A stretch of DNA of 64,000 nucleotides. It comes from Streptomyces melanogenes (GTDB lineage Bacteria; Actinomycetota; Actinomycetes; Streptomycetales; Streptomycetaceae). The stretch spans positions 62,001 through 126,000 of the forward strand of contig NZ_BMTS01000019.1 in NCBI RefSeq assembly GCF_014649795.1, read 5' to 3'. How positions within the stretch are numbered: the first letter of the stretch is position 1; each line of letters opens with the position of its first letter. Below, piece by piece: positions 37,346 through 46,237 of this stretch. The position numbers and the translations under genes were made by a program. The notes under the pieces were generated by a model. The model ran no database searches, had not been told where the DNA came from, and was given only the letters and a program-made list of their open reading frames with translations.

Positions 37346-39700
37346 TCAATAGCCCTTCCCCCGCCAGTAGGCCAGGTTGTTCCGGGTGGTGAGGGTGTGG
37401 GGGTGATCGGGGCCGAGCACCCGCACCTCGCCCGCCAAGACTTCGGCCAAGGCCTCAACAGCACCGGCCGCGTCCCCTACCTCACCCCGGCAGTAGGCCA
37501 GGTTGTGCCGGGTGTCGAGGGTGTGGGGGTGATCGGGACCCAGTACCCGCACCTGGTCCGACAGGAGTTCGGCCAAGGCCTCGGCAGCCCCGGCCATGTC
37601 CCCCGCCTCACCCTGCCAGTAGGCCAGGCTGTGCCGGGTGGCGAGGGTGTGGGGGTGATCGGGACCGAGCACCCGCACCCGGTCCGGCAGAAGCTCGACT
37701 AAGTCCTCAACAGCCCCCGCCGCATCCCCTGCCTCACCCCGCCAGTACGCCACCTCGTGCCGGGTGGCGAGGGTGTCGGGGTGATCGGGACCGAGCACCC
37801 GCACCTGGACTGGCAGGAGTTCGGCCAAGGCCTCAACAGCCCCCGCCACATCCCCCGCCTCCCCCCGCCAGTAGGCCAGGCTGTGCCGGGTGTCGAGGGT
37901 GTCGGGGTGATCGGGACCGAGTATTGGCACCTGGTCGGTCAGGAGTTCGGCTAAGGCCTCGGCCGCCCCCGCCGCATCCCCCGCCTCCCCCCGCCAGTAG
38001 GCCAGGCTGTGCCGGGTGGCGAAGGTGCCGGGGTGATCGGGACCAAGTACCCGCACCCGGTCTGCCAGAAGCTCGGTCGAGGCCTTGGCAGCCCCGGCCG
38101 CGTCCCCCGCCGCCCCTCGCCAATAGGCCAGGTTGTGCCGGGTGATGAGGGTGTCGGGGTGATCGGGACCGAGCACCCGCACCCGGTCCGCCAGAAGCTC
38201 GGCTAAGGCCTCGGCCGCCCCCGCCGCATCCCCCGCCTCCCCCCGCCAGGACGCCAGGCTGTGCCGGGTGGTGAGGGTGTCGGGGTGATCGGGACCAAGC
38301 TGGTGGGTAATAGTGCGGGTCAGGTATTGGAAGTGGTCGCGGGCGGCTGTTGCCTGACCGCTGTCGCCGAGGCTGAGGCCCGTGCGGGCGAGCACATCGT
38401 GGGCGTCCGGCCGGTACAGCGCGTCTTCGGCGCAGGTGGCCAGGGCGGTGGTGTTGGCGCGCAGGGCTTGGGCGTAGGTGGTGTCGCGTTCGGGGTAGGG
38501 CCAGGCGTCGAGCAGGGCGTCGGCTGCGGTGCGGGCGGTCTGGTGGTGCTGTTCGGGGGTGAGGGTGTCGCGGGTGGCGCGTTGGATGAGCTGGTGGACG
38601 CGTACGACGTGCTGGGGGTCGCTGGGGTTGTGGGTGATGAGGCTGAGCCGGTGCAGGGCGCGCAGCGCGAGGCGCGCCTGGCGGGCCGAAGGGAGGGTGC
38701 GGCTCGCATGTTCGGCGAGGTGGGTCAGGGCGGGGTTGCTGGTCAGGACGGTTTCGGGGATGCCGTTGGGGTCGAGGAAGGCGGTGAGGTGGAGCATGGG
38801 GCGGGCCAGGCCTGCCGGGCGCAGGGTGTCGGCGTGCTCGATGGACAGGGACCAGGCGGCGGCCAGGGGGAGGGCCTGGCTGTCGGGGAGGCGGTCGGGT
38901 GCGGCGTCGGCCAGGGTGGTGGTGCGGTCGGCCAGCAGGGCCCGGTAGGCGGCCGCCGTCTCGCCGGAGTCGATGAGGTAGGCGGCGGCCTGAGCCAGCC
39001 CAAGGGGGAGATGGCCAAAGTCGTCGGCGAGGGCAGCAAGCTCGGGTGCGGGTTCGTGCCGGCCGTGGTCGGCCAGGGCCCGGGAGAGGTAGGCGGCCGC
39101 TTCCGTGCCGGTGAACAGGCCGACGTCAACCAGGCGGCGGTCGGTCCCGCTCAGGGCGGCATCCCGGCGGCGAGTAGTGACCAGGGTACGGCCGTACAGA
39201 CTGGCGGGCGGCCACAGGTGCTTGAGGTCGTCGGGGTCGGCGACATCGTCCAAGACGATGACCCACCGGCACGGTTTGGCCCCGGCTTTGGGTGTCAGCC
39301 ACGCCAGGAAGGCCCGCGCGGCCTGCTCAGGATCCTCACTGTCGTAGCCGCACAGCTCGTAGGCGGCCTGCGCGTACCCGTCCACCACCGCCGACCGGGT
39401 ACCGGCAGTCACCCACACCAGCACGTCCAGCTGCTCGCCCGATGCATCGTCCCAGGCGGTGCGGGCATAGTCGGCGGCCAACTGGGTCTTGCCCACCCCG
39501 CCCATCCCGGTCAGCACCTGCCCCACCACCGCGGTACCACCGCCCTCGACCACCGCCCGCAGCCACTGCGCCTCGGCGCGGTGCTGGAAGGACTGCGCCC
39601 GGGACGGGATCACACCGACCTGATGCGGCCAGGCCGCCGGCCCCCGCGGCATGCGCACATTGACGTCGCCTGCCGCCAGCACAGACGTCCCGCCATGCAC
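37346..39700 (-). CDS. STAND NTPase: NB-ARC domain with C-terminal TPR repeats
   Basis: This 784-residue protein has Walker A GMGGVGKT (residues 65-72), Walker B WVIVLDDV (146-153), a sensor-like TLVTTRRR (172-179) and a GHLPLGL motif typical of NB-ARC. The C-terminus (468-784) is seven near-identical 42-residue TPR-like units plus a partial one. Such proteins are signal-transducing ATPases; in bacteria some act as transcription regulators and some as phage-defence sensors. No effector nuclease or other output domain is attached. The GTG at 39700 lacks a clear ribosome site and the frame is open further upstream, so the start may lie inside the preceding gene. Confidence 0.85.
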   Translation of the reverse strand: MHGGTSVLAAGDVNVRMPRGPAAWPHQVGVIPSRAQSFQHRAEAQWLRAVVEGGGTAVVGQVLTGMGGVGKTQLAADYARTAWDDASGEQLDVLVWVTAGTRSAVVDGYAQAAYELCGYDSEDPEQAARAFLAWLTPKAGAKPCRWVIVLDDVADPDDLKHLWPPASLYGRTLVTTRRRDAALSGTDRRLVDVGLFTGTEAAAYLSRALADHGRHEPAPELAALADDFGHLPLGLAQAAAYLIDSGETAAAYRALLADRTTTLADAAPDRLPDSQALPLAAAWSLSIEHADTLRPAGLARPMLHLTAFLDPNGIPETVLTSNPALTHLAEHASRTLPSARQARLALRALHRLSLITHNPSDPQHVVRVHQLIQRATRDTLTPEQHHQTARTAADALLDAWPYPERDTTYAQALRANTTALATCAEDALYRPDAHDVLARTGLSLGDSGQATAARDHFQYLTRTITHQLGPDHPDTLTTRHSLASWRGEAGDAAGAAEALAELLADRVRVLGPDHPDTLITRHNLAYWRGAAGDAAGAAKASTELLADRVRVLGPDHPGTFATRHSLAYWRGEAGDAAGAAEALAELLTDQVPILGPDHPDTLDTRHSLAYWRGEAGDVAGAVEALAELLPVQVRVLGPDHPDTLATRHEVAYWRGEAGDAAGAVEDLVELLPDRVRVLGPDHPHTLATRHSLAYWQGEAGDMAGAAEALAELLSDQVRVLGPDHPHTLDTRHNLAYCRGEVGDAAGAVEALAEVLAGEVRVLGPDHPHTLTTRNNLAYWRGKGY
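37349..38299 (-). repeat. 126-bp tandem repeats encoding TPR units
   Basis: Seven full units of 126 bp plus a partial one encode LGPDHPDTLATRHSLAYWRG-type repeats. Unit-to-unit DNA identity is high and the differences cluster at a few residues (D/H/G after HP, the S/N/E after RH, and the last two of each unit). Such arrays change copy number easily. Confidence 0.9.
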
Positions 39701-39747
39701 CGTCGTCCGCTGGTTTACGCGCGGAACCGGCGGCCGGGAGGGGATGG

Positions 39748-40179
39748 TCAGTCTTTTGGGGACGCGGTGCCCTTGTTGTCGTAGTAGTTCCCGCCGATGT
39801 TGAAGTTCGTCCCACCGTAGACGGTGGAGTTCTGGATGATGGCCCCCACCCGCTCGCGTTCGCCCGGATTCAGGGCCGGGGTAAGCCGGTCGCGCAGCAG
39901 TCGGAACAGTTCGTCACTGGCCTGCGGGTCCCGCTGCAGCAGCGCCTGCAACTGCAGCCGCCACATCCCCTCCAGAGCCTGCTCGGTATCGGGGTCCTGG
40001 TTCTGGCGGGCCTGGAGAACTTGCGTGCGCAGCGTCTCCAGCTCGCCGCCGACCTGGTCGGCCCGCTCCGGATGGACCCGCCGCCACAAGGCGACCACAC
40101 CGTCCCGAGCCTGCTGCCAGGCATCCGTGGCCATCGCCGCCACCAGAGCCGAACCCGCCGCCATCGTCACCGGATCCAT
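39748..40179 (-). CDS. Small helical partner of the NB-ARC protein
   Basis: The 143-residue protein starts at ATG 40179 (MDPVTMAAGSALVAAMATDA). It is helical, with an Ala-rich N-terminus and a C-terminal polar tail (TNFNIGGNYYDNKG). The tail resembles the short polar motifs often seen just before NB-ARC/TPR genes in streptomycetes. The next gene follows within 47 bp or overlaps if its true start lies upstream. An adaptor or effector-associated role for the STAND protein is inferred; I do not recognise a catalytic motif. Confidence 0.65.
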   Translation of the reverse strand: MDPVTMAAGSALVAAMATDAWQQARDGVVALWRRVHPERADQVGGELETLRTQVLQARQNQDPDTEQALEGMWRLQLQALLQRDPQASDELFRLLRDRLTPALNPGERERVGAIIQNSTVYGGTNFNIGGNYYDNKGTASPKD

Positions 40180-40487
40180 CCCCGCCCCCAACACCGCCGC
40201 CGCACCGAACAGCAACCAGCCTGATACCCGCACGTACGCCAACGCCATAGCCGAAGACGATCGAACACGGCCCGAACGACTCGCAGCCATACGGGCTCAG
40301 ACTCACCCAGTTTGCGGCTGGTGACACCCTTCTCACCGGCACCCCAAGTGGCGCTGCGCGCTCCCCTGTGGCCGACTGGCCTCTACGCAACAGTGCAGCT
40401 TCCTGCGTAGGTTGGGCTGGCCGATGTGCCGGCCCAGACGACCGGAGCAGGCACTGGGGTGCCATTTGCGCCGTGAAGGACAGGCCG
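40180..40487. other. Intergenic region between NB-ARC pair and integrase
   Basis: No gene can be supported in these 308 bases. An imperfect hairpin (CTACGCA at 40383-40389, TGCGTAG at 40404-40410) lies near the 3' end of the integrase gene. Attachment sites often sit beside integrases, but no matching direct repeat was found by eye. Confidence 0.35.
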
Positions 40488-41606
40488 CTAGACGGCCGGG
40501 TCTGCCTCCGTGCGGAGTCCCTCGGCGAGGTGGTCGGCGGCGGCGTAGCCGGGGGAGCCGTCCAGCGCGCCGCGGCGCCGGTCGTACCGCTTGGTGGTGC
40601 GCGGGTCGTTGTGGTCGGCCCACTCCTGGATCTTGTCGGGGCGGGCGCCGGGCCGGGCCAGGGCGTGGGTGATGGTGGTGTGCTTGAGGGCGTGCGGGCC
40701 GATCGTTGTCTGCGGCAGGCCCGCACGCCGGGCCACCGAGCGGATCGCGCGCCACTGGGAGGGCTCATCAAGGCGCCCCCCGGTGCGGGTGGTGAGGATG
40801 TAGCCCTCGGTGCGCTCCCCGATCAGGACCGTGATCGCGTCGTAGACCAGCGGCGGGATCGCCTTGGTGACCCAGAAGCCGCCCTTCACCTCGACGTTGA
40901 GGACGTGGTGGCCGGCCTGGTGGCCGAGGTCCTCGATCCGCGCGCCGAGCGCGGCCTCGATGCGCAGGCACATCCCGTACAGCATGAGCAGCAGGGTGTA
41001 GAGCCGGTGCGCGGTGTGTCGCGGGCGGTGCGCGTCGCGGGCGGTGCGCAGCAGCAGCTGGGTCTGCGCCTCGGTGAAGCCTTCGGTGCGGGTGAACAGC
41101 GGGTCGATGACCGGGTACAGCACCGCCTCGAAGGGGTTGGAGCCGAACTCCTCGGTGGGCAGAGCCTTCGTCTTCAGGACGAAGTCGTAGAAGGAGGAAC
41201 AGGCGGAGAGCACGTTGTGCCGGGTGGCGTCGGAGCGCGGCGGCCCCTCCGGCACCCGCTGCCCGCCGCGCCAGACGAGGGTGGGCAGGTCCTCCAGGTG
41301 CAGGGCGAACGCGTCGGCGAGCAGGAACCGCACCCGCAGCGGGTGCACGCCGTGGGAGCGCGGATACGGCTCGAAGATCTTGAAGTTCTGGGCGTAGGTC
41401 TTGGCGGTGCCGGGGGAGCGCTGGTGGTGGTGGGCGATCCAGGCGGCCGCCAGGGTGCACACCCCGTCGTGCTCGCCGTAGATCGCGGCGAGGTGGTCGA
41501 ACAGCTTCCGCGCGTGCTCGGGCCACTGCGCGCGCGGGTCCTGGGCGACGCGGGCCAGGGACGTGCGCGCCGAGCGCGCCGCGGGCATCACCGGTTGCAG
41601 GGTCAT
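40488..41606 (-). CDS. Tyrosine recombinase / phage-type integrase
   Basis: The 372-residue protein starts at ATG 41606. The N-terminal SAM-like domain (about 50-190) is followed by the catalytic domain: Arg215 (MCLRIEAAL), Lys241, His305-x-x-Lys308 (HALKHT), His332 and the nucleophile Tyr341 (TTKRYDRR). The usual HxxR is HxxK here, a substitution seen in some families. It is likely the integrase of an integrative element or phage whose other genes lie further along. No attachment site could be assigned. Confidence 0.88.
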   Translation of the reverse strand: MTLQPVMPAARSARTSLARVAQDPRAQWPEHARKLFDHLAAIYGEHDGVCTLAAAWIAHHHQRSPGTAKTYAQNFKIFEPYPRSHGVHPLRVRFLLADAFALHLEDLPTLVWRGGQRVPEGPPRSDATRHNVLSACSSFYDFVLKTKALPTEEFGSNPFEAVLYPVIDPLFTRTEGFTEAQTQLLLRTARDAHRPRHTAHRLYTLLLMLYGMCLRIEAALGARIEDLGHQAGHHVLNVEVKGGFWVTKAIPPLVYDAITVLIGERTEGYILTTRTGGRLDEPSQWRAIRSVARRAGLPQTTIGPHALKHTTITHALARPGARPDKIQEWADHNDPRTTKRYDRRRGALDGSPGYAAADHLAEGLRTEADPAV

Positions 41607-41721
41607 GGTGTCCTCGGTCTCATGAGACCAGGTGTGTTTTTCGGTCGCTTCAGTCACTGGGCCGGACGGGGGACCGGCGGCGGTCCGGCGGCCGGACGCG
41701 ATGTCGGCCGCCCGAGGCGGG

Positions 41722-42783
41722 TCACCCGTGCTGCTCTTCGCCCAGGACCTGCTGTCGGCAGGACGGGCACAGCAGCTGCCGGGTGGTGTCCTCGGGCGTT
41801 TCGGGGCGGGGGTGCAGGCAGCCGCACCCGCCGCAGGAGACGAGCGCATCCGGCGCGAAGCGGGCCGCGCAGGTGAAGCAGTACAGAGCCGCGGCCGCAG
41901 CGGGGTCGGCGAAGGTCACCTCGTCGGCCAGGGTCCGCGCGTGGCACGTGGGGCATTCGTTGAGCGGGTTGCGGAAGTCTGAATCCGACTGGAAGCAGTG
42001 CGCGAGGCTGAAGGCCGGCCAGTCGTTGCCGCAGAAGTGGCAGTAGCCCGTGCCCGGTTCGAGCGTGACGGCGCCCTGTTCGCAGTGGGGACAGGGCACC
42101 GTCACGCTCTCTTGTCCCTTCAGCACGGTGCCGCGCAGCCGGTTCATGCGCTCCCTGACGAAGGACTGGATGCTGTTCAGGCCCCACCGGACCCGGTTCA
42201 TGTCGCCGGTGATCGCCGCTGCCTCGTCGTCGCTGAGCTGCGGCAGCAGTTCGGTGTCGAGGAAGTGGACGAGGAAGTCGAGCACGGCGGCGGCACGGGC
42301 CTCGATCGTGCGGGCGTTGTGGGTGAGGCCGAAGTGCTGGAGCGCGTTGCGGTCGTCGGACAGGTCCTTGAGTGCCTTGGCGTCCTTGTCGCTGATGGCG
42401 ATGCCCGCGATGCGGCGCAGCCGGTCGACGGCGTCCTGGGTGGTGCAGCTGGCGAAGGAGTGCTCGGCGAACGCCTTGGCGGCCGCGGTGCCGGGGTCCT
42501 TGAACACCAAACTCCAGTGCTCGCGCAGCAGCCGGGCCTTGAGCAGCACCTCGGCGGCGGCCTGGAGGTGGAGCACCGCGTACTTGACGTCGCGGGCCTT
42601 GGTGTTGAGGCCCATGTCCGCCTTCTGGGCCAGGTGGTCGACGACGCTGCGCAGGTAGTCGACGCCGTTGCGGACGGGTGGGTAGTCCAGCTCGGCCGGT
42701 CCCACCCGGGGGGCGGGCACGGCCACCGGCCTTCCGGTGACGAACGGCGTGATGGGGTCGGCGGGCGGGGTGGGATCGTCCAC
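41722..42783 (-). CDS. HEPN-like domain fused to zinc ribbons
   Basis: Start GTG 42783 has GGAGGG 7-12 bases upstream; the 353-residue product ends at 41722. Residues about 40-195 are all-helical and carry RNALQH (Arg145-x4-His150), the HEPN RNase R-x4-6-H signature, in a helical context (LSDDRNALQHFGL). The last 130 residues hold at least six CxxC knuckles (CPHC, CHFC, CPTC, CFTC, CGGC, CPSC), i.e. tandem zinc ribbons. HEPN RNases are common in toxin-antitoxin and phage-defence systems; zinc ribbons may bind nucleic acid. It lies next to an integrase gene. Confidence 0.65.
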   Translation of the reverse strand: MDDPTPPADPITPFVTGRPVAVPAPRVGPAELDYPPVRNGVDYLRSVVDHLAQKADMGLNTKARDVKYAVLHLQAAAEVLLKARLLREHWSLVFKDPGTAAAKAFAEHSFASCTTQDAVDRLRRIAGIAISDKDAKALKDLSDDRNALQHFGLTHNARTIEARAAAVLDFLVHFLDTELLPQLSDDEAAAITGDMNRVRWGLNSIQSFVRERMNRLRGTVLKGQESVTVPCPHCEQGAVTLEPGTGYCHFCGNDWPAFSLAHCFQSDSDFRNPLNECPTCHARTLADEVTFADPAAAAALYCFTCAARFAPDALVSCGGCGCLHPRPETPEDTTRQLLCPSCRQQVLGEEQHG

Positions 42784-43277
42784 GGGGCACCCTCCGGCGG
42801 GCAGTGGTTGACGGTAACCAGTGACTACGGTCCGTAGGCTACAGGAAAACTGTAATTTTCCTGTAGCTCTGAGGGAGAGCCCCTTTTCCCCTGGTTTGGG
42901 CGTTTCCGGGGGAGCGGGCGGGGCCCGAGAGGCCCTCCGGGGACCCCGCGCACCCCGGGAAGGGCCGATCTGAAGATCCAGAAGCCGTGTACGGGCCACT
43001 GACGGCCTCCCGGCCCGCCCCGGACCCGATCACCCACAGGACGCCGGGAACGGCCGCGCACGGCCCCGTTCTGAGGGTCGACTTTTGACACGTTTTGTTG
43101 AAACTGAGCGATTTGCGCACTGTGGGACCCCGTGCCGACCGCCCCGGCGACGACTCGGCGACACGGGACAGGACATGCCGAAATGGCCGTGCGGCGCGCG
43201 CACGGCAAGCATTCGGGGAATGCCAATTCTCTGCGGCCTATCAATCATTAATGGTGGGGAGAATTACGGCCGCCGCC
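42784..43277. other. Intergenic region with a 12-bp palindrome
   Basis: GCTACAGGAAAA (42838-42849), CTGTAA and the exact complement TTTTCCTGTAGC (42856-42867) form a perfect, AT-rich inverted repeat 55 bp upstream of the HEPN-like gene's start. It looks more like an operator than a terminator because it lies upstream of that gene. No gene is supported in the rest of the 494 bases. Confidence 0.6.
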
Positions 43278-44609
43278 CTACATTGGCGAGCGGTCTATTG
43301 CTCCTCCGCCCCTATATGTCTGCAGTGTCGAATGCCAGAACTCCCGCACCTGCGGAAGGTGGTCTTTTGCCGGGGTCAGCCGCTGGGGCAGCGCGACGTA
43401 GAGGCACGCCGCCACGTCGCGGCCCGGCCGCAGATGCTCGGCGACCGACGAGCCGTCGACCACCACCACCGCGCCGGGCACCGGCGGCGCCGCCCGCGGC
43501 GGCACCCGCATCCCCCGCCGCCGCGGACTGCGCAGCCCGGCCCGTTCCCTCGCGCCCGCCCGCGCCGCCCGGCCCTTCCCGCCTGCCGCAGCTGCCCCGG
43601 ACCGCGCGGGCGGCTGCCGCAATCCCGGCAACCAGCGCGCACCGCCGCCGCGACCGGGGGCCTGCGCAGGCTCCGGGCGTGCGCCCCCGGCGTCGAAGTC
43701 CACCAGCACCAGCAGGTGCTCCGCCGGCTCGCCCTCGCAGACGATCGCCAGGTCCTCCGCCGCGACACGGTGCACCACCGTCCCGCGCGAGAAGGAACCC
43801 CGCGATGCGGGCGGCTGCGAGACCTCGAAGCGCTCGGCCAACGTGCGCCGCACCGACTCCAGCGCAGCAACGTCCCCCTCCCCCCCGGCCAGAATCGCCC
43901 ACTTCAGCCGGGCGTAATGGAACACGTCAGTGTCCCGATTGGCATCGGCGCCCAGGTCCACATTCACGCGGATTAGCGGAAACTCCACGTCGAAGGAATC
44001 GGCCCGGGGCGTCCACGACCATTTCGCGGGCGCGCGCGGCACCAGCCACTCCTCCCGCGCCGACGCGAAATCCCACGGTACGGAAAGGGCGCCAGCGGAG
44101 AAAATGGAGAACAGTTCGGCGTAAAGCGATACCGCCGAACTGGAAGGGCGGGAGGTATCCTGGAGGCTGTCGGATTCCGTCACATCAGCGTCTGCCCTGA
44201 ATTCGGTCAATTCGCTGGATTCCCCCGGCGCAGCCGCGGCGCTCTCCCGGAGCGCCCGCCCACGTGTCTTGAGGTCGGCGAGCAGAGCGTCAAATTCCTC
44301 GGGTGTGCGCTCCGCCCCGCTTTCTGTCCCGAGCTCTTCTGGGGTCTCCTCGTCGAATTGAGGCGGGCTGAAAGGATCGCCCAGAGTGTCGCGTTCCCGC
44401 GCTTCGGCGCGAGCCCTTGCGTCCCGGAAGTGCTCATGGAGATCTTCCGGGGTGTAGGCGGGGGCTTCCCAAGTGGTCCGTGATAGGACCCTGATGAACC
44501 GTTGCAGAGACTCATCAATCCCCTTGAATGCCAGATCATCTGAGGGGTTTTTGCACGGCGAAATCTCACCATCACCCATCATGGCTGAACCAACCCCACT
44601 TTCTCGCAT
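43278..44609 (-). CDS. Unknown protein downstream of sigma factor gene
   Basis: The likely start is ATG 44609, 26 bases after the sigma gene stop; ATGs at 44582 and 44579 are alternatives. The 443-residue product is acidic in its first half (many Glu/Asp; DLHEHFRDARARAEARERD, then FDEETPEELGTESG). A beta-rich middle (SFDVEFPLIRVNVDLGADAN) and a basic Ala/Gly/Arg-rich stretch before a VVVVDGSSVAEHLRPGRDVA segment follow. No known domain is recognised. It is probably co-transcribed with the sigma factor, so a regulatory or stress-related role is possible. Confidence 0.6.
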   Translation of the reverse strand: MRESGVGSAMMGDGEISPCKNPSDDLAFKGIDESLQRFIRVLSRTTWEAPAYTPEDLHEHFRDARARAEARERDTLGDPFSPPQFDEETPEELGTESGAERTPEEFDALLADLKTRGRALRESAAAAPGESSELTEFRADADVTESDSLQDTSRPSSSAVSLYAELFSIFSAGALSVPWDFASAREEWLVPRAPAKWSWTPRADSFDVEFPLIRVNVDLGADANRDTDVFHYARLKWAILAGGEGDVAALESVRRTLAERFEVSQPPASRGSFSRGTVVHRVAAEDLAIVCEGEPAEHLLVLVDFDAGGARPEPAQAPGRGGGARWLPGLRQPPARSGAAAAGGKGRAARAGARERAGLRSPRRRGMRVPPRAAPPVPGAVVVVDGSSVAEHLRPGRDVAACLYVALPQRLTPAKDHLPQVREFWHSTLQTYRGGGAIDRSPM

Positions 44610-44634
44610 ACTGTGGCCCGCTCCGTGCTGTTCC

Positions 44635-45231
44635 TCACGTATCCTCGGTCTCCGATCCGATGCCCATCCGCTGCTGCAGGTCGCGAAGGAGGCGGTGGCG
44701 CGCTGTCCGCTCGGCCCCGGGACTCTTGCCCAGCACCTGCGCTGCCTCGGCAGAGGAGAACCCGTATGCCACCAAAGCGAGATGGCGCCGCTTCTCCGGC
44801 GGCAAGTCCCGCGCAAGCTTGAGCACCTGCCGCACCTGATCGTCCCGGACAGCCAGGTCATCGGGTCCGCAGGCACTGCTCACCCGCTCCTCGAACTCGG
44901 CCAGCAGCGTGAGGGGCTCGCGCTTTCTCCGGAAGTCACCTGCGCGCCAGTAGGACCGCTGAAACCACCATGCTTCGAATCTCTCGGGCGGCATTTCCCC
45001 CCACCGTTTCGAAAGATCTGCGTACGCCTCTTTTGCAATGTCCTCGGCATCCTCATGAATGAGCCCATGCTTCCTCATGAGGGAGGCGACAATACGTCTG
45101 AAGCGTGAATGAAAGAATTCCTCCTCGGGCGTTATGAGGGAGGCGGCCATGTGTCCGAAGTGTGAATGAAAGAATTCCTCCTCGGACGCTCTGGGTCGGG
45201 GAATCCCGGGTGTCGATTGGTCATCGGTCAC
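44635..45231 (-). CDS. ECF-type RNA polymerase sigma factor
   Basis: The likely start is GTG 45231 (VTDDQSTPGI), with GGAGAGG upstream; the 198-residue product ends at 44635. Helices resembling region 2 appear in the middle (EDAEDIAKEAYADLSKRWGE). A region 4 helix-turn-helix follows (LPPEKRRHLALVAYGFSSAE, then AAQVLGKSPGAERTARHRLL). Near the N-terminus a 19-residue unit is duplicated (EEEFFHSHFGHMAASLI and EEEFFHSRFRRIVASLM). No anti-sigma factor is obvious; the unknown downstream gene may serve. Confidence 0.78.
   Translation of the reverse strand: MTDDQSTPGIPRPRASEEEFFHSHFGHMAASLITPEEEFFHSRFRRIVASLMRKHGLIHEDAEDIAKEAYADLSKRWGEMPPERFEAWWFQRSYWRAGDFRRKREPLTLLAEFEERVSSACGPDDLAVRDDQVRQVLKLARDLPPEKRRHLALVAYGFSSAEAAQVLGKSPGAERTARHRLLRDLQQRMGIGSETEDT
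45075..45188 (-). repeat. 57-bp tandem duplication inside the sigma gene
   Basis: Two 57-bp units (45075-45131 and 45132-45188) share long identical runs, e.g. GAATGAAAGAATTCCTCCTC at 45107 and 45164. The duplication keeps frame and adds 19 codons near the N-terminus. Confidence 0.85.
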
Positions 45232-45559
45232 CGCCCGTGGCACCTCTCCGGCTCGGTCCTCGTCATCGTCGGCCCGCTCGCCGGGCCCCCGCTGACCGCA
45301 GGGCTCGCCTGCGCTCTCCCCTAACACGGCCGAACTCCGCCCGGCGTTACAGCCGTTCCGCGATCCCTGTCGGGCGGGGCCGGGCGCCAAGTGGTCCGCC
45401 ACCAACCTTCCGTACACGGCGGCCCGCAGCTCTGCCTCAACGGCCGGGAGCCGCAGGAAGCGGTGGCACCGGACGTGCGTCGCGCCGCCGGCAGAGCCGC
45501 CCGGCGGAAACGACCGGTTTGCGCGCTGCCGGGGGGCTGCGTCGATCTCTCGCCCTGAG
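45232..45559. other. Intergenic region upstream of the sigma factor gene
   Basis: No supported gene in 328 bases. It must include the sigma operon promoter, but no standard promoter is visible, which fits an alternative sigma factor driving its own gene. Confidence 0.4.
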
Positions 45560-45994
45560 TCAGAGGAGCAGCAAGATCAACCACATGACCGCCGCCAGGA
45601 TCGGCAGCGCGTAAACGATCAGAGGCATGGAGCTGGGGCCAGGAGCACGGCTTGCCCGACGAGTCTCCCTGTAGTCAGGCAATCGCTCCTCGACCCGCCG
45701 CTGCACGCCCTTGTCGTACCAGAAGTGCCGGTGGCCGACATAGAGCCACGACAACGTCAGGACCAGCCCGAAGGCGGCGATGACCCGGGCTGCGAGGAGA
45801 CTTGAGTGGGCGCCCGATCCACCTCGACTGCTCGCGGACAACACGGTGGCGTAGGCCACTACCTGAAGTGACTGTGCAAGAAGGAAGAGGTTGCCTCGCT
45901 GGAAGACCATGCCGTCTTCGTGAAGCCCGTGCTGCCACAGGCGATCGTCCTGGGCGCGTTGCTCGGCTGCTGCGTCATCTCCTGGGGCCGCCAT
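45560..45994 (-). CDS. Small membrane protein, three predicted helices
   Basis: ATG 45994 is preceded by GGAAGGA 8 bases upstream and gives 144 residues; a longer product from GTG 46150 is possible but its extra residues look unstructured. Helices at about residues 35-55, 65-85 and 120-143 suggest a small inner-membrane protein with a basic stretch (RRVEERLPDYRETRRASRA) between the last two. No family is recognised. The longer form would begin VTDDQ, like the sigma factor, a hint of shared upstream sequence. Confidence 0.6.
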   Translation of the reverse strand: MAAPGDDAAAEQRAQDDRLWQHGLHEDGMVFQRGNLFLLAQSLQVVAYATVLSASSRGGSGAHSSLLAARVIAAFGLVLTLSWLYVGHRHFWYDKGVQRRVEERLPDYRETRRASRAPGPSSMPLIVYALPILAAVMWLILLLL

Positions 45995-46237
45995 GGATAG
46001 ATCCTTCCCTCCGGGAACGGAAGCATCCGAACTCGTTGTCGCGCTGGGCATGTTGGGGTGAGAGGTATCCGGGCACTCCGCCCGGCTTCTCGTCCCAGTA
46101 GCCGTTGAACGTGCGCCTGACGTAGGCGTGTCGTACTGGTCATCGGTCACTCCCCGACTCCTGATCGTGATGGCTGCCCGGCTCGGCAGCGCCACCTCGT
46201 GCCTCCCGAGGGCCCGCCCCGGCACCCTCACCCCTAA

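Noticed and set aside
38261..39784. 507-residue plus-strand frame opposite the NB-ARC gene
   Set aside because: Gly/Val-rich shadow frame; the minus-strand frame carries Walker A and B motifs and the TPR repeats.
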